Assembly (NCBI RefSeq): GCF_004363245.1
Contig: NZ_SNYV01000013.1
Coordinates: 520,939-584,938, forward strand
Direction: 5' to 3'
DNA length: 64,000 bases
Origin: Sphingobacterium yanglingense
Lineage (GTDB): Bacteria; Bacteroidota; Bacteroidia; Sphingobacteriales; Sphingobacteriaceae
Part shown: piece after piece, positions 44,596-52,997 of the stretch
Layout of the letters: every line of letters starts with the position of its first letter
How positions within the stretch are numbered: the stretch's first letter is position 1
Program-made: the position numbers and the translations under genes
Notes under the pieces: generated by a model
Seen by the model: only the letters and a program-made list of their open reading frames with translations
Databases searched by the model: none
Told to the model about the DNA's origin: nothing

Positions 44596-47500
44596 ATGAA
44601 CATCAAAAAAGTGCTTATTGCTAATCGCGGAGAGATTGCCATCCGTATTAGTAGAGCATGTAATGAATTGGGCATTGCAACAGTTGCTATCTTCACTTAT
44701 GAGGATAGGTATTCTCTTCATCGGTATAAGGCAGATGAAGCCTATCAAATCGGAGATGATGGGGAGCCTTTAAAACCTTATTTGGACATAGATGCGATTG
44801 TCCACACAGCCAAGCTATGCGGAGCTGATGCAATCCATCCCGGCTATGGTTTTCTTTCTGAAAATCCAAAATTCGCACAGCGATGTGCAGATGAAGGTAT
44901 TCTTTTTGTAGGACCTTCTCCTCAGGTTATGGAAATGTTAGGGGACAAGGTCTGCTCAAAAGAGGTGGCTGTGAAAGCGAATGTTCCTATTATTAAAAGC
45001 AGTCACGGACTATTATCCGATATTTCTCGCACCTTGACAGAGGCAGCTCGTATTGGGTATCCTGTTATACTAAAGGCTTCAGCTGGAGGTGGTGGACGCG
45101 GTATGCGTATTGTGCGTAGTGCTGAGGAGCTAGAAACGGCTTTTTTTAGTGCGCAGCAGGAAGCATTTAATGCCTTTGGTGATGGTACAGTCTTTTTGGA
45201 GAAATATATTGAGAATCCTCGTCATATTGAAGTTCAGATTGTGGCAGACCGGCATGGCAATGTTGTGCATCTTCATGAAAGAGATTGTTCTGTACAACGT
45301 CGTTTTCAAAAAGTTGTAGAGGTAGCACCTGCCAGTAATCTTTTGCAAGAGACGAAAAATTCACTCTATCGGTACGCTACAGCTATCGCTCGGTTGGCCC
45401 ATTATGATAATGTGGGTACAGTAGAGTTTTTGGTAGATAGTGAAGAGCAGATCTATTTTATTGAAGTCAATCCACGTATACAGGTCGAACATACCATTAC
45501 TGAGATGATAACAGGTGTAGACCTTATTCGTACACAATTATATATTGCTTCAGGACATGCTCTGTCAGATCCTTCATTGATGTTGTCAGATCAGGAAGTG
45601 ATCAAAACTAACGGATTTGCTATACAATGTAGGATTACAACAGAGGATCCTGTAGACGATTTTCGCCCTGACTACGGTACCATAGTCACTTATCGCAATG
45701 CTGCAGGTTTTGGGGTTCGCCTTGATGAGGGAAGTGCTTATCCCGGGATGAAGGTCAGCCCATTCTTCGACTCTATGTTGGTGAAGGTCAGTACTCATGG
45801 CAAGACTCTGGAAGAAGCCGCATATCGAATGGATAGGGCATTGCGTGAGTTTCGAATTAGAGGCGTAAAAAATAACATCGATTTTTTGGAGAATTTAGTG
45901 ACACATCCTGTCTTTTTGGCGGGACAGGTCAACGTCGGATTCTTAGCTTCCAATCCGCAGTTATTCAAACCTTCTAAGCGGTTAGACCGCGGCACAAAAC
46001 TGCTTTCCTTTTTGGCAGATATATCAGTCAATGGAAATCCTGACATAGGTAGTGAAAAGCCCACAAATTTGGAGAGACCTATTGTGCCAGTATACGATGC
46101 TAATTCTCCTTTTCCCTATGGATCTAAGAATAGACTGGATGAGATTGGTGCAGATGGATTATGCCGTTGGTTGAAGGAAGAAAAAAGCATCCAATATACG
46201 GATACCACTTTTCGGGATGCTCATCAGTCGTTGTTGGCAACACGTGTACGTAGTTATGATATGCTTAAAGTTGCGGAAGGTTTTGCTAAAGCACATCCAC
46301 AGACATTCAGTATGGAAGTATGGGGAGGTGCGACATTTGATGTAGCGTTACGTTTTCAGTTTGAAGACCCATGGCAGCGTTTGGCAAAACTCAGAGAAGC
46401 GATTCCTAATATTCTTTTACAGATGTTGATACGTGGCTGCAATGGTGTTGGCTATTCGGCTTATCCTGATAATCTAATTGCTTCATTTGTAGAGAAAAGT
46501 TGGGAAACTGGTGTAGATATTTTTCGAATTTTTGATTCTTTAAACTGGATGGAGAATATTGCACCTTGTATCGATATGGTGCGCAAGCGGACAGGAGGTA
46601 TCGCAGAGGGGGCCTTGTGTTATACGGGAGATATACTAAATCCCAAACGGAGTAAGTATAACTTGAATTATTACCTGCAATTAGCTAAGGATCTTGAAAA
46701 TGCAGGTGCCCATATGCTGGCCATTAAAGATATGTCTGGATTATTAAAACCTTATGCTGCCCAGGAATTGATAACAGCTTTGAAAGATAAAGTATCTATT
46801 CCCATACATCTACATACCCATGACACGTCTTCTGTGCAGGCAGCGACCTATTTAAAAGCGATAGAAGCTGGTGTAGATGTGGTGGATTGTGCTTTGGGAG
46901 CATTATCGGGACTTACCTCGCAGCCTAATTTAAATGCTATGATAGAGGTAATGCGTTTTCAAGATCGTGAATTACCTTATGATGCAACATCCTTACAGGA
47001 ATACAGTGATTATTGGGAGTCTGTACGTAAGTATTATATCCCTTTTGAGTCCGGTATGAATGCAGGATCGGCCGAGGTTTATCAACATGAGATTCCGGGA
47101 GGGCAGTACTCCAACCTGCGTCAACAGGCAACAGCTTTAGGCTTAGGGGAGCGTATCCCAGAGATTAAGAAGGCCTATGCTGAAGCTAACATCCTATTCG
47201 GAGACATTGTGAAGGTGACACCTAGTTCCAAAGTGGTGGGAGATATGGCACAATTTATGGTTTCCAATGACCTACAGACTGAAGATGTGCTTTCCAAGGG
47301 AGAAACACTCTCATTTCCAGACTCCGTTATTTCTTTCTTCAAAGGAGACATCGGTCAGCCAGAGGGGGGCTTTCCATCCAAAATACAGCAGATTGTTTTA
47401 AAAGGACAAACCGCAAGTACAGAGCGTCCAAACAAATACTTACCTGCATTGGATGTTGAAAGTGATTTAGCGGAATTCCGATCGCTGTACGGTGATGACC

Positions 47501-48033
47501 TTGCAATAACAGATTACCTTAGTTACAAGTTTTATCCAAAAGTATTCCTAGAGTATTTGGAGGCTTATCGAAAATATGGAGATGTGTCGCTGATATCCAC
47601 CCCAATTTTTCTGTACGGTATGGAGATAGGCCAGGAAACAACCATCGACATTGCCAAAGGAAAAACTTTGTTGGTGAGACTGTTGTCCATTAGCCCGGCA
47701 GATGATGATGGGCGAAGGACTGTGTTTTTTAAACTAAACGGACAGACTCGGAATATAGATGTCGTGGATCGGTCGATTCATACCGAGAAGAAGGTACATG
47801 AAAAATGTGACACAAGTGATCCAAATCAGATTGGATCACCATTACGAGGTATGTTATCAAAGATTCATGTCAAAGAAGGTGATATTGTGTCTGAAGATAC
47901 AGCATTATTTGTAATAGAAGCGATGAAGATGGAATCGACAGTTTGCGCGGTCTCTGCCGGACGAGTGAAAAAGATCGCTCTTCATTCTGGTACGATGGTC
48001 GATACTAATGATCTGATTATTCTGATCGAATGA
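44596..48033 (+). CDS. pyc: Pyruvate carboxylase
   Basis: A 1145-residue single-chain enzyme of normal length. The biotin carboxylase domain (1-450) starts 'KKVLIANRGEIAIRISRA' and has the ATP-grasp glycine loop 'KASAGGGGRGMR' and 'FIEVNPRIQVEHT'. The carboxyltransferase domain (about 530-830) has 'DTTFRDAHQSLLATR' and 'HLHTHDTS' metal ligands. The biotin carrier domain at the C-terminus has the biotinyl Lys1111 in 'EAMKMEST'. It makes oxaloacetate from pyruvate, replenishing the TCA cycle. Proximity to an acetate-type symporter suggests shared C2/C3 metabolism, though the genes are divergent. Confidence 0.97.
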   Translation: MNIKKVLIANRGEIAIRISRACNELGIATVAIFTYEDRYSLHRYKADEAYQIGDDGEPLKPYLDIDAIVHTAKLCGADAIHPGYGFLSENPKFAQRCADEGILFVGPSPQVMEMLGDKVCSKEVAVKANVPIIKSSHGLLSDISRTLTEAARIGYPVILKASAGGGGRGMRIVRSAEELETAFFSAQQEAFNAFGDGTVFLEKYIENPRHIEVQIVADRHGNVVHLHERDCSVQRRFQKVVEVAPASNLLQETKNSLYRYATAIARLAHYDNVGTVEFLVDSEEQIYFIEVNPRIQVEHTITEMITGVDLIRTQLYIASGHALSDPSLMLSDQEVIKTNGFAIQCRITTEDPVDDFRPDYGTIVTYRNAAGFGVRLDEGSAYPGMKVSPFFDSMLVKVSTHGKTLEEAAYRMDRALREFRIRGVKNNIDFLENLVTHPVFLAGQVNVGFLASNPQLFKPSKRLDRGTKLLSFLADISVNGNPDIGSEKPTNLERPIVPVYDANSPFPYGSKNRLDEIGADGLCRWLKEEKSIQYTDTTFRDAHQSLLATRVRSYDMLKVAEGFAKAHPQTFSMEVWGGATFDVALRFQFEDPWQRLAKLREAIPNILLQMLIRGCNGVGYSAYPDNLIASFVEKSWETGVDIFRIFDSLNWMENIAPCIDMVRKRTGGIAEGALCYTGDILNPKRSKYNLNYYLQLAKDLENAGAHMLAIKDMSGLLKPYAAQELITALKDKVSIPIHLHTHDTSSVQAATYLKAIEAGVDVVDCALGALSGLTSQPNLNAMIEVMRFQDRELPYDATSLQEYSDYWESVRKYYIPFESGMNAGSAEVYQHEIPGGQYSNLRQQATALGLGERIPEIKKAYAEANILFGDIVKVTPSSKVVGDMAQFMVSNDLQTEDVLSKGETLSFPDSVISFFKGDIGQPEGGFPSKIQQIVLKGQTASTERPNKYLPALDVESDLAEFRSLYGDDLAITDYLSYKFYPKVFLEYLEAYRKYGDVSLISTPIFLYGMEIGQETTIDIAKGKTLLVRLLSISPADDDGRRTVFFKLNGQTRNIDVVDRSIHTEKKVHEKCDTSDPNQIGSPLRGMLSKIHVKEGDIVSEDTALFVIEAMKMESTVCAVSAGRVKKIALHSGTMVDTNDLIILIE

Positions 48034-48078
48034 AAGTCTGTTGTTAACTAGAGATAATTTACTTTTTCGAATGTAATA

Positions 48079-48107
48079 GTGTCCGTAAAAACACGTTTTA
48101 CGGACAC
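48079..48107. terminator. Strong hairpin between convergent pyc and ACT-domain genes
   Basis: GTGTCCGTAAAA (48079-48090), loop ACACG, TTTTACGGACAC (48096-48107): a perfect 12-bp stem. No real U-tract follows on either strand, so it is either a factor-assisted terminator or a 3'-end-protecting hairpin for both genes. Confidence 0.6.
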
Positions 48108-48118
48108 ATACATTTCAT

Positions 48119-48601
48119 CTAGATGACCTTATCCCAAGACAGGGGGCGCCCTATAGCGATAGGTTGTTGACAAAAGCTTAATAGAGACTTATTATCAAGT
48201 TTATTGTACAGTAATCGAATATCTTTTTCTGAAGCAATATGTACAATTAATAATTTGTCTGCTTCAATATTAATGATATGTGTATTGTGGGATTTTATTC
48301 GATGTAGTATATCAAAGGTATTTGAGTTACAACTCATTTGATAGGTAGCTATATGGAGTACAGATCCAAATGATACAGCGACATCTAATACCCCGTCAAG
48401 TTGTAGAATCTCCTCAATAAATCGATCAATAGAACGTGCGTCTATCTCAAGTTCAAGAGTAATCAGTTTGACATCTTGAACATCTGTTGAAGACTGGGAC
48501 ATGGTACAGATGTTGTAATCTGTTTTTGAAACGTACAGTAAGATCCTTACCAAGGTTTCATTGCTCGATTTGCAGCTGATGTTGAATAATTTACTGGTCA
48601 T
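48119..48601 (-). CDS. ACT-domain protein, IlvN/IlvH-like, behind a Val/Ile attenuator
   Basis: A 160-residue protein. The first half resembles an ACT regulatory domain as in the acetolactate synthase small subunit: 'ETLVRILLYVSKTDYNICTMSQSS', then 'VKLITLELEIDARSIDRFIEEILQLDGVLDVAV', giving the beta-alpha-beta-beta-alpha-beta order. The second half ('FDILHRIKSHNTHIINIEADKLLIVHIASEK') might be a related second domain. ACT domains bind amino acids such as valine. It is not next to any ilv biosynthetic gene, but the upstream 180 bp encode a Val/Ile-rich leader peptide and terminator, which supports a branched-chain amino-acid role. A divergent IlvH or an unrelated ACT sensor both fit. Confidence 0.65.
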   Translation of the reverse strand: MTSKLFNISCKSSNETLVRILLYVSKTDYNICTMSQSSTDVQDVKLITLELEIDARSIDRFIEEILQLDGVLDVAVSFGSVLHIATYQMSCNSNTFDILHRIKSHNTHIINIEADKLLIVHIASEKDIRLLYNKLDNKSLLSFCQQPIAIGRPLSWDKVI

Positions 48602-48616
48602 GTTACTTTTTTAATA

Positions 48617-48649
48617 ATAAAAAAAGCCTCCCATTGTTATGGGAGGCTT
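48617..48649 (-). terminator. Attenuator terminator between leader peptide and ACT-domain gene
   Basis: On the minus strand AAGCCTCCCAT (48649-48639), loop AACA, ATGGGAGGCTT (48634-48624) and then a run of Ts (to 48619). It sits between the leader peptide (stop at 48675) and the ACT gene start codon (48601), so full-length mRNA requires readthrough. Its first arm CCTCCCA can instead pair with TGGGAGG at 48697-48691 inside the leader peptide gene, giving an anti-terminator. Confidence 0.88.
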
Positions 48650-48674
48650 GCTATATAGATTTGTTTTAAAAATG

Positions 48675-48779
48675 TTAAATAGTAATTGTTCCTCCCACTT
48701 TGGTTAAAATGACGACACAGACAGCGACTACAACGACGTTGAAGGAAGAGAAAATTATATTTAGTGCCTGTCTTTTCAT
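48675..48779 (-). CDS. Val/Ile-rich leader peptide (transcription attenuator)
   Basis: A 34-codon frame starting 'MKRQALNIIFSS', then 'FNVVVVAVCVVIL' and ending 'GGTITI'. Residues 15-24 contain seven Val, one Ile, one Ala and one Cys, and the whole peptide has eight Val and five Ile in 34. It is followed 26 bp later by an intrinsic terminator and then the ACT gene. Codons 28-30 (GTG GGA GG) contain TGGGAGG, complementary to the terminator's first arm: a ribosome stalled in the Val run would leave it free to form an anti-terminator, while one reaching the stop codon would cover it. This is the layout of enterobacterial ilv leaders. A short membrane peptide is the alternative reading. Confidence 0.75.
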   Translation of the reverse strand: MKRQALNIIFSSFNVVVVAVCVVILTKVGGTITI

Positions 48780-48911
48780 GTGCGTTGGCAATCTACAAAA
48801 ATCAGCTGGAAACGACAAAGAATATTTTTTTTATCAAATCAGACATTTACATATTCAGTAATTAAGGCTATTTTTTCGTTGTAATCCTTTCTGAATAAAA
48901 TGCGAATGCTT

Positions 48912-49388
48912 TTAATTCATCTTTTTTATACTTACTGTGGGCTGAACCAAGACAGGGAAATTTACGGAATTCGCGATAAAGCAGTATTCACTCGCTTTTT
49001 TATGTAATTCTATGGCTAGGTCTGCCATTTCTTGTTTTCGGACCCTTACTCTTGGACTTAAGATAACCTCTTTAAAGTTACCTTTTCCATCTTTTTGTTC
49101 TATCATCTTGCCTTCAGCTGTATCCCAATATTCCTCTACAATAACGCCATTGTTTGAACAAAAATGCAAGTACCACAGCATATGACAAGAGGAAAGTGAT
49201 GATACCAACAAATCTTCTGGATTGTGTTTACCCTTGTCTCCTCGAAAAGCAGGATCGGAAGACCCGCTTATTATAGGCTTTCCTGTAATAATTATATCAT
49301 GGTCTCTTTCGTAATTTTTATAATGATCTGTTCCTGACCCATTGTTTCCAGTCCATTCAATTTTAGACTGATACCGGTGTACTTTCAT
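48912..49388 (-). CDS. OsmC-family peroxiredoxin-like protein
   Basis: A 158-residue OsmC/Ohr-fold protein with the two reactive cysteines in family positions: 'NPEDLLVSSLSSCHMLWYLH' and 'KKASEYCFIANSVNFPV'. The fold reduces organic hydroperoxides via a disulfide intermediate. The start 'MKVHRYQSKIEWTGNNGSGT' fits the YhfA/OsmC branch. It is on the minus strand, 132 bp upstream of the leader peptide, and divergent from the serine-hydrolase gene. Confidence 0.9.
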   Translation of the reverse strand: MKVHRYQSKIEWTGNNGSGTDHYKNYERDHDIIITGKPIISGSSDPAFRGDKGKHNPEDLLVSSLSSCHMLWYLHFCSNNGVIVEEYWDTAEGKMIEQKDGKGNFKEVILSPRVRVRKQEMADLAIELHKKASEYCFIANSVNFPVLVQPTVSIKKMN

Positions 49389-49530
49389 TGAAATTGTATT
49401 TTAGAATATTAGCAATACTAACATAACGCTTTTTTGAGGCATTTTTTATAGGCCAGTTATCTTTTTTATCCTATTTAATTGACTACTTTAGCTTAATAGG
49501 ACATATCAATATCCGAAAGATAACGAAGCT

Positions 49531-50631
49531 ATGAAAAAGCTATTAATATTAATTTCCTTCTTACTTCCTTTATTAGGAAGCGCCCAGTTACAAACTGTTT
49601 TTCAGCAGAAAGTAGATTCTATTTATCAAAAATATAGTGATGCTATAGGGATCATTGTCCATGTAGAAGCCCCTTCTGAGAATATTTCCTGGAGCTATGC
49701 CAAAGGTGTAGCTGATACGCAATCCAATAGCATTTTAGACAGCCAACAGCCTGTTTTGATAGCCAGCAATACTAAACCCTATGTGGCAGCCTCCATTTTG
49801 AGATTAGTAGAAAAAGGGCAGATTGATTTAGAGCAATCCATCCAAGATTTATTGTCCACTACCACTCGTAAACGATTTGAGGTAGCGGGATATCATTTGA
49901 ATACCATCACGGTCAAACAACTGCTGTCCCATACTTCAGGTATACGGGATTATGTAGATGAAACCTATTTTGCGCTTGTGGGTCGTCGTCCTGATTATGT
50001 TTGGCAGAAGGAAGAACAAATAAAAAGAGCAATCGAAGCTGGTGCTCCTCAAAAAGTGGGAGAAAAGTTTAGTTATGGAGATATTAACTATCTGCTTTTA
50101 ACGGAGATTATTGAACAGAAGACACGTCAACCATTTTATAAAGCTATTCGGGAGCTATTGAAATATAAAGAATTGGGACTGAATCAAACTTGGTTTATAA
50201 ACTTGGAAGATTATCCAACAAAGACGCTCCCCTTGGCTCATCAGTACGCAGACAGATATAAATGGGATTCCTATACCATAAATCCATCATGGGATCTTTA
50301 TGGTGGTGGTGGAATAGCGGCTACAGCAAAAGATGCAGCCTTATTCTTTCAGCATTTGTTCAATGGGAATATAATAGAAGACAAAAAGCTTCTCGAAGCC
50401 ATGCATACTTATGTTCTTCCTGCAGACCAATCTAAGTACTGCTTAGGGCTTTATCATTTTGATTTTGGATTCAGCGTTTTTTACCATGGAGGTTGGTGGG
50501 GAACTGACGTTGTTTATTCGCCTGCATCCAATGCAACCGTTACGGTGTTCACTTTGCAGAAGGATTTGCAGCATGTAATTAATCCATTCTTAGGGCGTTC
50601 GTTTCTGACAATGTTGGTGGATAAGCATTAA
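49531..50631 (+). CDS. Secreted serine hydrolase, class C beta-lactamase-like
   Basis: A 366-residue protein with signal peptide (1-19, 'LLGSAQ'). It has the SxxK catalytic pair Ser79-Lys82 ('ASNTKPYV'), 'FSYGDINYLLL' in the position of the YxN motif (here Tyr-Gly-Asp, an Asn-to-Asp variant), and 'FYHGGWWG' as the HxG motif. The PF00144 family includes AmpC beta-lactamases, D-aminopeptidases and esterases; the altered motif makes a non-lactamase role (peptidase or esterase) more likely than antibiotic resistance. It stands alone. Confidence 0.87.
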   Translation: MKKLLILISFLLPLLGSAQLQTVFQQKVDSIYQKYSDAIGIIVHVEAPSENISWSYAKGVADTQSNSILDSQQPVLIASNTKPYVAASILRLVEKGQIDLEQSIQDLLSTTTRKRFEVAGYHLNTITVKQLLSHTSGIRDYVDETYFALVGRRPDYVWQKEEQIKRAIEAGAPQKVGEKFSYGDINYLLLTEIIEQKTRQPFYKAIRELLKYKELGLNQTWFINLEDYPTKTLPLAHQYADRYKWDSYTINPSWDLYGGGGIAATAKDAALFFQHLFNGNIIEDKKLLEAMHTYVLPADQSKYCLGLYHFDFGFSVFYHGGWWGTDVVYSPASNATVTVFTLQKDLQHVINPFLGRSFLTMLVDKH

Positions 50632-50733
50632 TGCCTTCTTTTGAACAGGTTTTTCTATGACCTGACAGGTTTGCCTTTTCGATGATTGCATATTATTCGT
50701 CTGATTTAGGTATATCGGTACTTTGAAGGTTAG

Positions 50734-50741
50734 TATATTTG
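50734..50741 (+). promoter_or_regulatory. Putative -7 box of the PAP2 gene
   Basis: TATATTTG matches TAnnTTTG exactly; the transcription start would be near 50748, about 32 nt before the ATG at 50780. A properly spaced TTG is not seen. Confidence 0.45.
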
Positions 50742-50779
50742 CCTATAAATGTTTATATTTTAATTCTGAATAGTTTATT

Positions 50780-51376
50780 ATGCATTGGAAGAGAGCTCTT
50801 ATAATACTTTTTTGTTGGTCTGCTTATTTTACTGAGGTGGTCGGGCAGGAGGTTTTGCCCCACGATAATTTTGATATTACTACTTTACGGAATATCGCGC
50901 GGACACGTACCGATGGTAGGAGTCAGGTGTTTCAGACCATTTCGGATGCCAATAATTATGTAAATATTGGCGTACCAATTGGCTTGTTTGCTGTTGGTGC
51001 AATTAATAATGACAAAACTATGCGTCAGAATGCATTATACATAGGTACGAGTACAGCAATCACTGCTGTCGTTAATTACGGCCTAAAACAGTTGTTCAAA
51101 CGAAAGAGACCGTTTCGGAAATACAATAATTTTGTAGCAGTGACACAAGCTAGTGGCTATTCATTCCCATCAGGACATACCTCATCAGCTTTTTCTAATG
51201 CAGTCTCTTTATCGCAAGCATATCCCAAATGGTATGTTATAGCACCTTCTCTTCTATGGTCCTCCAGTGTGGCTTATTCTAGAATGTACCTCGGGGTACA
51301 TTATCCTTCGGATATAGCTGCAGGAGCTTTATTAGGGAGTGGGGTAGCCACAGGAATACATTTGATACGTCGATAA
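50780..51376 (+). CDS. PAP2-family phosphatase
   Basis: A 198-residue protein with a signal-like N-terminus (about 1-23) and the three PAP2 motifs: 'KQLFKRKRPFRK' (KxxxxxxRP), 'FPSGHTSSAF' (PSGH) and 'SRMYLGVHYPSD' (SRxxxxxHxxxD). The family dephosphorylates lipid phosphates such as undecaprenyl pyrophosphate, phosphatidate or lipid A at the periplasmic face. The substrate is not evident. It ends in a strong terminator shared with the convergent helicase-like gene. Confidence 0.92.
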   Translation: MHWKRALIILFCWSAYFTEVVGQEVLPHDNFDITTLRNIARTRTDGRSQVFQTISDANNYVNIGVPIGLFAVGAINNDKTMRQNALYIGTSTAITAVVNYGLKQLFKRKRPFRKYNNFVAVTQASGYSFPSGHTSSAFSNAVSLSQAYPKWYVIAPSLLWSSSVAYSRMYLGVHYPSDIAAGALLGSGVATGIHLIRR

Positions 51377-51380
51377 GATA

Positions 51381-51413
51381 AAAAAAGGTAGGATCAAAAG
51401 CCTACCTTTTTTT
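51381..51413. terminator. Bidirectional terminator between PAP2 and DEAD-box-like genes
   Basis: AAAAAAGGTAGG (51381-51392), 8-nt loop, CCTACCTTTTTT (51401-51412). The stem's right arm overlaps the last codons of the minus-strand gene (stop 51402-51404). T-runs occur on both sides. Confidence 0.88.
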
Positions 51414-52676
51414 ATTCTTCATGGTCATTTTAGCCTTTGCTCCGCCACCATAATTGTATGTCTTGCTGTTGCTCTCTTTTTTGGGGTGGAAAGCTCCACC
51501 TTGAGATTCATCTACCTTTTGTTTACTCTTTGGCGCGTTAGAGGGACGATAGATGACTAGCTCCTCTGGAAGTGGTATAACCGGGATTTTTTCTCCTAGG
51601 GATTGTTCCAGTTTTTTGACCTCTGGAAGTTCTAGATCAGTAGCAAAAGTTATCGCAATGACATCCTCGTCATTAGTCTTTGCAACATGTTCCATGAAAA
51701 CGTCTCCACTTTCAGGAATTTCAAAGTGAAATATAAATGGGATTCCAGCTAGATCAATATCTGTAGTTCCTTCATTTGCTACAATAAGGATTCTACACTC
51801 TGGTATTTGTTTGAAGTCATTGATATCATCAATACCAGCATTATCATGAAAAAAAGGGTTTAATACTGTGACTTCTCCTTTTTTTGCATGTAGGCTCTGA
51901 CTTAGTTTTTGAGCTGTCAGTCGGCTATTGACGAAGACAACCACCTTGTCAAAGACCTCCTCATCACGCATCAGAAGATTGAGTAGATTTACTTTTGTTG
52001 TAAAATTGGGAACATGATACAGCATAAGCTCGTGTGTTTCCACTGTTTTCTCGCCAAGTTCGTCTATTTCAATAACTGTAGCCAACGACATGAAGTCGTC
52101 AATCATAAGATGCAGCTTATCGTGTTCTACCGTGCTGAAGGCTAGGTATTGTACCTTGCCACAGCTTTGGGCGAGTTCACGTACTGGGGTCGACATCCCT
52201 TGTTTTATTATCTCTTCCGCATCATCAATGACGAAGGTTTGAATACGATTTAGGTTAAGACCTAATTTTAAATATACAGCGCGTGCACGGTTCGGAGTTG
52301 CAACGACGATGTCTACACCTCGTACCAAATCTATGATTTCATCTTCCGTGCTTCCACTCGCTTTAAGTCCCATGATATAGAGATCTTTATTTGCACTGAT
52401 GATTTTAAAACGCTCTACTATATCGTTCACTCGCTCTTCGTTAGGGGCTAAGACTAGGACTTTGGGAGCTTCATCGTGCGTGTATTTCAAGCGCATTAAT
52501 GCTCCAAGTATATAAGTGGTCGTCTTGCCAGCCCCTTCAGGTGCAATACCAATAAGACTATGTCCACCGACGATACGTGATAGGGTTTGTAATTGAAATT
52601 CTTTTGCTGTAAAATAGCCTAGATCATTCATGGATCTATGAAGACGTTTACTAAGCTTTAATTTATCTAAGGACAC
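51402..52676 (-). CDS. Degenerate DEAD-box helicase-like protein
   Basis: A 424-residue protein with the two-RecA-domain layout of DEAD-box helicases, but with many altered motifs. The Q-motif Gln (Gln28) and Walker A 'APEGAGKTT' (45-53) are kept, Ia is 'LAPNEERV', Ib 'TPNR', motif II reads Asp-Asp-Ala-Glu (151-154) in place of DEAD, motif III is 'FST' in place of SAT, and where HRxGRxGR should be the sequence is 'MEHVAKTNDED' with no arginines. ATP binding may persist but coupled unwinding is doubtful. The C-terminal tail (about 375-424) is basic and Gly/Lys/Ser-rich, likely RNA-binding. Alone on the minus strand. Confidence 0.85.
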   Translation of the reverse strand: MSLDKLKLSKRLHRSMNDLGYFTAKEFQLQTLSRIVGGHSLIGIAPEGAGKTTTYILGALMRLKYTHDEAPKVLVLAPNEERVNDIVERFKIISANKDLYIMGLKASGSTEDEIIDLVRGVDIVVATPNRARAVYLKLGLNLNRIQTFVIDDAEEIIKQGMSTPVRELAQSCGKVQYLAFSTVEHDKLHLMIDDFMSLATVIEIDELGEKTVETHELMLYHVPNFTTKVNLLNLLMRDEEVFDKVVVFVNSRLTAQKLSQSLHAKKGEVTVLNPFFHDNAGIDDINDFKQIPECRILIVANEGTTDIDLAGIPFIFHFEIPESGDVFMEHVAKTNDEDVIAITFATDLELPEVKKLEQSLGEKIPVIPLPEELVIYRPSNAPKSKQKVDESQGGAFHPKKESNSKTYNYGGGAKAKMTMKNKKR

Positions 52677-52997
52677 TGTTGAATTGTTAAATGAATATCA
52701 AGTCCCAAAGTTAACTAAAATATATTTGCTAGTTGCTTGCTTTATCCGATAGAGCAAAATATAACGATCGAATAGATGATGTATTAATTTCAGTATGTAC
52801 AGTCATTCCTTGGATAGTGACTATTTTTGATCGTCAAAAAACCTAATTTTAATATTGATGACAAAGTCAGGAAATACATTTTCGGTAGTTGATTTGATTT
52901 CAAGAGTAGACAAAATGTGTGGGAGGAACATATTTTTCTTAGTTTTGAGGGTGACTATATAAGCAGACTGTGATTTGTTTTTTATAGTCTCTGTTTT
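52677..52997. other. 321-bp divergent gap before the DUF4274 gene
   Basis: Several plus-strand TAnnTTTG matches occur (TATATTTG 52721-52728, TATTTTTG 52822-52829, TAGTTTTG 52940-52947), none with a well-spaced TTG. The last would start transcription about 45 nt before the DUF4274 start. On the minus strand a protein-like tail of about 50 codons ends at 52821 but has no credible start outside the DUF4274 gene. Confidence 0.4.

Noticed and set aside
49531..50631. Calling the serine hydrolase a beta-lactamase resistance gene
   Set aside because: The YxN motif reads Tyr-Gly-Asp and the family is dominated by peptidases and esterases.
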